Assembly: GCA_018816815.1 (NCBI GenBank)
Contig: JAHIVD010000038.1
Coordinates: forward strand, 1 to 18,893
Length of the DNA: 18,893 bases
Direction: 5' to 3'
Origin: Patescibacteria group bacterium
GTDB lineage: Bacteria > Patescibacteriota > Microgenomatia > Daviesbacterales > UBA10151
Shown: in pieces, positions 14,701-18,893 of the stretch
Layout of the letters: every line of letters starts with the position of its first letter
Numbering within the stretch: position 1 is the stretch's first letter
Notes under the pieces: model-generated
Databases searched by the model: none
The model's input: only the letters and a program-made list of their open reading frames with translations
What the model was told of the DNA's origin: nothing
Program-made: the position numbers and the translations under genes

Positions 14701-15360
14701 TTACATCAATTTAGTTGTTTTTTCAACAACTTCCTTGATTACGTCATATTCAAAACCTCTTCTCCTTAAAAAATCATAAGCCTTTTTCTTAAATTTTTGA
14801 GGTTCCAGGTTTTTCCAAACTCTCACTTTTTTCTCCAAAGCTTTTTGAGCCAACTCTTCTTCTTTAACAACTAATGCCTGATTACTGATGATTTCCTCTA
14901 TAATTTCTTTACTGATCCCTTTCTGAAAAAGCTCTATCTTAATTGCCCGAATTCCTTTTTGTTTACGTCTTCTGGCATCTATCCAGACTCTGGCAAATTC
15001 TAAATCATTTATTATGTTTTTTTTCTTCAAATTTTCTATCAGCGCCTCAACAACTAAATTGCTAATCGGTTCTTTTTTTTTAATTTTCAATTTCCAATTT
15101 TTAGTCTTAAAATAATCCCTAACTTCTTTTTCCGAATGCTGTCTCAGGCTAAACCACCTATACATCGGCTCCATTAATTTCCCCACCTCTGCCTCAAACA
15201 AAATCTTTTTCATATCCTCTGACGCTAAAATCTTTCCAACTACTAATCTTTGGTTTACGACCAAATCTTCGTCTGCACCAAAAGCAAACTCTCCATCAAT
15301 AAAAATATTAAACCTGCGAGGATTCTTTTTTTGAGATGTGACTTTCGTGATTTTAAACAT
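14701..15360 (-). CDS. recX: Regulatory protein RecX
   Basis: RecX binds RecA filaments and limits their activity or growth. This protein has 219 residues and sits 86 nt downstream of recA on the same strand, the classic arrangement. It has an N-terminal FKITKVTSQKKNPRRFNIFIDGEFAFG region as in Gram-positive-type RecX, then helical repeats. The repeats carry the marks WFSLRQHSEKEVRDYF, LKKKNIINDLEFARVWIDARRRKQKGIRAIKIELFQKGI and the C-terminal KAYDFLRRRGFEYDVIKEVV. The three-helix repeats with R/K-rich surfaces match the family, and the length is usual. Identification is secure. Confidence 0.93.
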   Translation of the reverse strand: MFKITKVTSQKKNPRRFNIFIDGEFAFGADEDLVVNQRLVVGKILASEDMKKILFEAEVGKLMEPMYRWFSLRQHSEKEVRDYFKTKNWKLKIKKKEPISNLVVEALIENLKKKNIINDLEFARVWIDARRRKQKGIRAIKIELFQKGISKEIIEEIISNQALVVKEEELAQKALEKKVRVWKNLEPQKFKKKAYDFLRRRGFEYDVIKEVVEKTTKLM

Positions 15361-15391
15361 GGGATATATTATTCAATCAAAGCAAGAATTT

Positions 15392-15449
15392 ACTTGAAGA
15401 ATATTAAAACTTACAAGGAAATTTTTCGTTCGTCACTTGAAGAATATTA
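15392..15449. repeat. 15-bp direct repeat around the recA stop codon
   Basis: ACTTGAAGAATATTA (plus strand) occurs at 15392-15406 and again at 15435-15449. The second copy contains the recA stop codon (15447-15449). The 28 bp between them and the flanks differ. No terminator stem with a U-run is visible in the 86-bp recA-recX gap, so read-through into recX is likely. Confidence 0.8.
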
Positions 15450-16535
15450 TATGGCTTTTGCAACAGCTTCCTTTTCTTGTCCTACTATAATTTTTTCCTT
15501 ACCTTTTTTTTGTTTGCCCCAAGCTTCCTTTATTTCTTTTTCCAAATTTTGCGCTTCTTTTTTGCTCTGCGAAGCAGAAGAACCTCTCTCGTCCTCTCCT
15601 TTAAGATAATTTATAGCAGCAACCCTTCCCTGACCTAATAATTTATCGCCCCATTTTATAAATGCACCGGACTTTGTTAAAATTCCAAGCTCTATCCCTA
15701 TATCCAAAAGTTCCCCTTCGTAGGATATTCCGTTCTCATCCATGTCAAGTTCTGCAATCCGGAATGGGGGAGCAATCTTATTTTTAACAACCTTTATTCG
15801 GTGCCTTGAACCAACAACCACGTCTCCGTCTTTTATATTGGAAATCCTTCTGATATCCAAACGGACAGAAGCATAAAATTTTAAAGCCAATCCTCCTGGA
15901 GTAGTTTCCGGATTACCAAATACAACTCCAATTTTTTGTCTTAATTGATTGGTGAAAATAATAATTGTGTTGGTGTTAGAAACAGCTCCGGTTAATTTCC
16001 GAAGAGCTTGCGACATTAAGCGGGCTTGCACGCCCATAGAAGAATCTCCCATTTCTCCTTCCAACTCAGATTTTGGTACCAAAGCCGCTACAGAATCTAC
16101 CACCAAAACATCTATTCCGCCGGAACGGATTAAACTTTCAGCAATCTCCAAAGCTTGCTCCCCAGTATCTGGTTGAGAAATTAAAAGATCATTTAAGTTT
16201 ACACCAATGTTTTTTGCCCTTTGGGGATCCAGGGCATGTTCAACATCAATAAACGCTGCCACTCCACCTTTTTTCTGAGCCTCAGCAATTACATGCAGAG
16301 CAATCGTTGTCTTTCCGCTTGCTTCCGGACCATAAACTTCTACAATTCTTCCTTTAGGCAAACCGCCAACACCTAATGCTAAATCCAAGGCAAGAGAACC
16401 TGTTGAGATAACTTCTGTTGTGAATTTTTCAACCCGCTCACCTAAACGCATAATGGAACCTGTGCCGTATTGTTTTTGGATTTGAGCCATTGCAGCCGAG
16501 ATCGCGGCTTTCTTAGCTTCATCGTTATGTGCCAT
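15447..16535 (-). CDS. recA: Recombinase A
   Basis: RecA forms filaments on single-stranded DNA, drives strand exchange and triggers self-cleavage of SOS repressors. This one has 362 residues. The P-loop is GPEASGKT (69-76), Walker B is LVVDS (144-148), loop L1 is EGEMGDSSMG (159-168), and loop L2 spans about 196-215 with NQLRQKIGVVFGNPETTPGG. The start MAHNDEAKKAAISAAMAQIQ matches the oligomerisation helix. The C-terminal tail is rich in Lys and Glu and lacks the strongly acidic end of E. coli RecA. A weak promoter candidate on the minus strand is TTGTAC (16570-16565), 16 bp, TAATCT (16548-16543), whose -10 lies 7 nt from the ATG. No clear LexA box is recognised. recX follows. Confidence 0.98.
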   Translation of the reverse strand: MAHNDEAKKAAISAAMAQIQKQYGTGSIMRLGERVEKFTTEVISTGSLALDLALGVGGLPKGRIVEVYGPEASGKTTIALHVIAEAQKKGGVAAFIDVEHALDPQRAKNIGVNLNDLLISQPDTGEQALEIAESLIRSGGIDVLVVDSVAALVPKSELEGEMGDSSMGVQARLMSQALRKLTGAVSNTNTIIIFTNQLRQKIGVVFGNPETTPGGLALKFYASVRLDIRRISNIKDGDVVVGSRHRIKVVKNKIAPPFRIAELDMDENGISYEGELLDIGIELGILTKSGAFIKWGDKLLGQGRVAAINYLKGEDERGSSASQSKKEAQNLEKEIKEAWGKQKKGKEKIIVGQEKEAVAKAI

Positions 16536-16634
16536 ATGTTAAAGATTACCAAATATTTCCCAAAGTACAATACCCCAAAATAATATCCAACCTATTATTA
16601 AAAATAGATAGGGTTTAACCGCAGACCTACAATG

Positions 16635-16706
16635 TCGGAGATAAGGGAATTGAACCCTTTGCCTCTCGTACCCCATACGAGCGTTCTACCGATGAACTAA
16701 TCTCCG
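16635..16706 (-). tRNA. tRNA-Pro (anticodon GGG)
   Basis: A full cloverleaf of 72 nt: acceptor CGGAGAT/ATCTCCG, D stem GTTC/GAAC with loop ATCGGTA, anticodon stem CTCGT/ACGAG with loop ATGGGGT (anticodon GGG), a 5-nt variable region, and T stem AAGGG/CCCTT with loop TTCAATT. C1-G72, discriminator A73 and G37 are the bacterial tRNA-Pro identity set. The 3' end is followed by CAT, so CCA is not encoded and must be added by the CCA-adding enzyme. It lies upstream of recA on the same strand. Confidence 0.96.
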
Positions 16707-16791
16707 CAACTTGTTGTATTTTATCACCAGCCTCCGTAGAATACTGCCGATATCTATAGTGAAATATGTTAAAATTATATAGGAGTATTGT

Positions 16792-17574
16792 ATAGAAAAT
16801 CAGCGACTAGGAAAAATATATTCAAAAAATCAAATAAACATTGCTACTGTCATAGGAGGACCCCCTATAGCCGGTTATTTGATATCGCAAAATTTCAAGG
16901 TTTTTGGGAATAAAGAAACGGCTAAAAAAGCAATAGTCATAAGTTTGATATCAACTACAATTTTAATTGGAACATTTATTTTTCTTCCAGAAAGTATCGC
17001 AAGTAAAATTCCATATATTGCATTTACAATAATACCAGTAGTTGTTACTAATTACGTCGTTCGGACATATCAAAGTAAAGAGATAAACGAATATCTTAAA
17101 AAGGATTGCTCAAAAGCATCTTCTTTGGAAGTATTCGGAAAAAGTATTGTTTCGCTTTTAATTATGGTAATAATAGTCAGTTTATTGTTAAATCTAATTG
17201 ATGTTAAATATAATTATGGAAATTATTTAAAAAACTACTGCAATTCCTCATATAATGAAGGAGGTATTCAAAAGAATAAAGTATACGTACCTGAAGACGC
17301 GTCGTGCTTTGTTCATAAACGATTAGAAAACAAAGGGTATACTCTCAAACAAATTGATAAAGTTTTAACTCTCGAATTTGAATATCAAAAGAAAATTGGG
17401 TTAATTGATAAACCAAACCAAACCGTTTCTAACAACTCCACACCATATAATCCTCTCCCTTTTATTTTAGAACATCAAACAATAGCTTTATCAGATGAGC
17501 AAATAAACGAGATTCTTACCGATGAAGAAGAATACCTAAAACTTATAGGCACAATAGAAAATAAAACTAATTAA
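16792..17574 (+). CDS. Four-helix membrane protein with C-terminal soluble tail; abnormal start codon
   Basis: The family is not recognised by function. The open frame continues upstream of a TTG at 16879 to an in-frame TAG near 16780. Sensible protein sequence runs back to codon ATA at 16792 (then ENQRLGKIYSKNQINIATVIGGPPIAGYLIS), preceded by AGGAG (16781-16785) at 6 nt. With that start the protein has 260 residues. TM helices lie at about 17-35, 48-66, 73-91 and 118-136 and are followed by a polar tail of about 120 residues, with Cys residues after TM4 (CNSSYN, DASCFVHKR). The TVIGGPPIAGYLI/NF pattern in TM1 resembles small uncharacterised membrane proteins of Bacteroidetes and CPR (ATFLGGPLAGG). 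It has no operon partner besides the nuclease-fold gene downstream. The TTG start would cut TM1 in half, so I prefer the upstream start or an ATG-to-ATA mutation. Confidence 0.65.
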   Translation: MENQRLGKIYSKNQINIATVIGGPPIAGYLISQNFKVFGNKETAKKAIVISLISTTILIGTFIFLPESIASKIPYIAFTIIPVVVTNYVVRTYQSKEINEYLKKDCSKASSLEVFGKSIVSLLIMVIIVSLLLNLIDVKYNYGNYLKNYCNSSYNEGGIQKNKVYVPEDASCFVHKRLENKGYTLKQIDKVLTLEFEYQKKIGLIDKPNQTVSNNSTPYNPLPFILEHQTIALSDEQINEILTDEEEYLKLIGTIENKTN

Positions 17575-17598
17575 AGTGATTACAGAGCAATCGCAAAA

Positions 17599-17683
17599 TC
17601 GTGCGCAAAAAATACTAGAGCGAAACCGAAAGCCAAGCTGATAAAGGGTAGCACGAAAAGGCGCATGCCGCCTACTTTTGGCG
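17599..17683 (+). other. GC-richer stretch with nested and alternative hairpins
   Basis: The 144-bp gap 17575-17718 differs in base use from its AT-rich flanks. TCGTGC (17599-17604) pairs with GCACGA (17651-17656) around a 46-nt interior. GGCG (17660-17663) can pair with CGCC (17669-17672), and that same CGCC can instead pair with GGCG (17680-17683), two exclusive hairpins. It could be a terminator-like or small RNA element; a T-run is weak (ACTTTTGG). An open frame also crosses it in phase with both neighbours, but I see no family in it. Confidence 0.35.
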
Positions 17684-17718
17684 AAAACTGGTTCGGATTT
17701 TTTATAAAGGTCAACTAT

Positions 17719-18504
17719 ATGAAACTAATTTCTTTAAATACCTGGGGCGGAAAATGTTTTAATCCGTTAATTGCCTTCATAAAACAACACTCCCCGGATA
17801 CTGATATTTTTTGTTTTCAGGAAATGTCTGATACGAAATCGGATGAAAAAATGTGTGGAGATTTTAGGGCAAATCTGCTATCTGAAATAAAAATGGTTAT
17901 ACCAAAATTTAAGGTATTTTATTTCCCGGTAGTTAATGGTTTTGATTTTAATGCTAACCCCTTTGCATACAATTTAAGCTTTGGCCAGGCAATGTTTGTA
18001 AATAATTCAATTAAAGTAAACTCTCAATGTAATTATTTCGTTACTAAAGAGAAAAACTTTAAGGTTCTTAAAAAAGATTTTTCCAACCTGCCTAGCCCTT
18101 TGCAATATCTTTGCTTTTCCAGTAACGGGGAAAATTATCACATATTTAACTTCCACGGCACCCCAATGCCCGGTGATAAACAAGATACTAGAAAGCGTCT
18201 GAGTGAAGCCCGAAAAGTGAAAAAAATTATTAACAGCAAAATAGGTCATAAAATTCTAATGGGTGATTTTAATCTACTGCCTAATACCCGAAGTATTAAA
18301 ATTTTAGAAAATGGTATGAAAAATCTAATAAAAGAATTCAATATCCAAAGGACCAGAAGCAAATCTAGTCTGTTTTTCGGAAAATCAAATTTCCAAAAAT
18401 TTGCCGATTATACTCTTGTTTCAGAAGGAATTAAGGTAAAAAACTTTGAGGTTGCAAAAGTAGAGATATCAGATCACCTGCCAATGATTTTAGAATTTTC
18501 TTAG
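17719..18504 (+). CDS. Endonuclease/exonuclease/phosphatase (EEP) family protein
   Basis: This 261-residue protein runs from the ATG at 17719, chosen because AAAGG (17706-17710) lies 8 nt upstream and the EEP fold starts directly with MKLISLNTWGG; an ATG at 17665 would add 18 residues unlike the family. Catalytic motifs in order are LNTWGG with its Asn, FQEM with the metal-binding Glu, NFHGTPMPG with the His, GDFN with the Asp-Asn pair, and SDHLPM with the final Asp-His. DTRKRLSEARKVKKII after the His motif is common in the branch that includes small bacterial phosphodiesterases and nucleases. No signal peptide or membrane helix is seen, so it is cytoplasmic. The substrate (DNA, RNA, sphingolipid-like lipid or inositol phosphate) cannot be told. 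Confidence 0.88.
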   Translation: MKLISLNTWGGKCFNPLIAFIKQHSPDTDIFCFQEMSDTKSDEKMCGDFRANLLSEIKMVIPKFKVFYFPVVNGFDFNANPFAYNLSFGQAMFVNNSIKVNSQCNYFVTKEKNFKVLKKDFSNLPSPLQYLCFSSNGENYHIFNFHGTPMPGDKQDTRKRLSEARKVKKIINSKIGHKILMGDFNLLPNTRSIKILENGMKNLIKEFNIQRTRSKSSLFFGKSNFQKFADYTLVSEGIKVKNFEVAKVEISDHLPMILEFS

Positions 18505-18557
18505 AATCATTTGAAATATCATTACGAGATGATAATAAATCTCAGGATAAAGAAATT

Positions 18558-18758
18558 ATGAGTATACATCTTAATATTAAAATTTATGGCTTAGTCCAGG
18601 GTGTGTTTTTCCGGGCCACTGCTAAAGAAAAAGCTGATAGTCTATCAATAACGGGATTTGCCAAAAATATGCCGGACGGATCAGTTTTCATAGAAGTAGA
18701 GGGTGAAAAGAAAAATTTAGATAAATTTGTGAAATGGTGTCACATTGGTCCCTCCTGA
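18558..18758 (+). CDS. Acylphosphatase, C-terminus lost by frameshift or insertion
   Basis: Acylphosphatase hydrolyses carboxyl-phosphate bonds in small metabolites. The frame encodes 66 residues; the family has about 90. The active-site loop YGLVQGVFFRATA (10-22) with R19 and the catalytic Asn in GFAKNMPDGSV (N37) are intact, followed by IEVEGEKKNLDKFVKWCHIGP. The frame then ends at TGA 18756-18758 directly after the CCC at 18749-18751. Adding one base at that C-run would continue as LLTSITSNGLGSNEEFLGH to TAA 18809-18811, giving about 84 residues with an EEF near the end as in the family. The missing C-terminal strand is part of the core fold, so the 66-residue product is probably not functional. 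Either a frameshift (or sequencing error in the C-run) or disruption by the element starting just downstream could explain it. Confidence 0.75.
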   Translation: MSIHLNIKIYGLVQGVFFRATAKEKADSLSITGFAKNMPDGSVFIEVEGEKKNLDKFVKWCHIGPS

Positions 18759-18830
18759 CTTCTATCACCTCTAATGGTTTAGGCTCAAATGAAGAGTTTT
18801 TGGGACACTAAGGTTATGTATTGATGCGTA

Positions 18831-18836
18831 TATAAT
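18831..18836 (+). promoter_or_regulatory. TATAAT box just upstream of the right-edge gene
   Basis: A perfect TATAAT ends 6 nt before the GTG at 18843, so transcription would begin at or next to the start codon. No convincing -35 is seen; mobile-element genes often rely on weak promoters. Confidence 0.5.
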
Positions 18837-18842
18837 TAAGGG

Positions 18843-18893
18843 GTGAGAACAAGGATTGTTCCAACAGCTTCAGGTAAAAAAGCTATCCAGGTA
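18843..18893 (+). CDS. N-terminus of a likely IS1634/IS4-type transposase, cut by the window edge
   Basis: From GTG 18843 (in-frame TAA at 18837-18839 directly upstream) 17 codons remain: a basic start, then TRIVPTASGKKAIQV. This opening is like IS1634-related transposases of the IS4 superfamily, which begin with a short strand such as VRxxKTxSGxxAVQVV. Seventeen residues are too few for certainty. If correct, the left end of the element lies between about 18740 and 18830 and may be what truncates the acylphosphatase gene. GGGG ahead of the GTG is a poor ribosome site, and the start may be leaderless. Confidence 0.4.
   Translation, partial: MRTRIVPTASGKKAIQV

Noticed and set aside
17575..17664. 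Fusion of the membrane protein with the EEP protein by stop read-through
   Set aside because: The frame is open between them, but the intervening peptide is very basic and featureless, and the EEP gene has its own start signal.
17665..17718. ATG at 17665 as the start of the EEP protein
   Set aside because: The extra 18 residues do not look like the family, while the ATG at 17719 has a ribosome site at 8 nt and begins exactly at the conserved first strand.
1..18893. CRISPR array, toxin-antitoxin, restriction or other defence system
   Set aside because: No regularly spaced repeats and no cas, toxin, methylase or nuclease-defence gene sets were seen; the EEP protein alone is not evidence of defence.

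Overview
The window looks like a contig piece from an AT-rich Candidate Phyla Radiation bacterium (Patescibacteria, most likely the Microgenomates side). The reasons are the small, tightly packed, often overlapping genes, a tiny DUF5679 zinc-ribbon protein, a SecD followed by an unknown protein instead of SecF, an RNase Y lacking its usual membrane anchor, and a tRNA with no encoded CCA. UGA and UAA/UAG all act as stops, so this is the standard bacterial code and not the Gly-UGA code of Gracilibacteria. The lineage is an inference from gene content; no 16S or ribosomal protein is present.

Region 1 (1-4583, minus strand) is one apparent operon from a consensus promoter at 4555-4583: DUF4446 membrane protein, DUF3048/YerB-like membrane-anchored protein, a winged-helix protein with a degenerate nucleotidyltransferase domain, SecD, and a partial unknown protein that runs off the left edge. 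It reads as an envelope/secretion operon. Region 2 (4793-5867, plus strand) has a small tail-anchored protein, the DUF5679 protein, a terminator, and RNase P RNA (rnpB) with its own promoter. Region 3 (5961-7893, minus) is miaA overlapping an AI-2E-type permease. Region 4 (7937-11846) is a surface-glycosylation cluster: a decayed gene tail, one minus-strand GT-C membrane glycosyltransferase, then divergently a second GT-C enzyme overlapping a protein O-mannosyltransferase (PMT) homologue. Region 5 (11843-16706, minus) holds tRNA-Pro(GGG), recA, recX, rny, HU and an aminoglycoside-phosphotransferase-fold protein: DNA repair, RNA decay and nucleoid genes. Region 6 (16792-18893, plus) is less ordered and looks accessory: a four-helix membrane protein with no normal start codon, a short structured stretch, an endonuclease/exonuclease/phosphatase-fold protein, a broken acylphosphatase, and the first 17 codons of a likely transposase at the right edge.

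No complete new defence or mobile system is visible. The best leads are the membrane-free RNase Y, the RNase P RNA that seems to lack the CCA-binding GGU alongside a CCA-less tRNA gene, the degenerate nucleotidyltransferase regulator in the SecD operon, several promoters placed so close to start codons that the mRNAs should be leaderless, and the disturbed accessory end at 16.8-18.9 kb. All identifications were made by eye from motifs; no database search was run.
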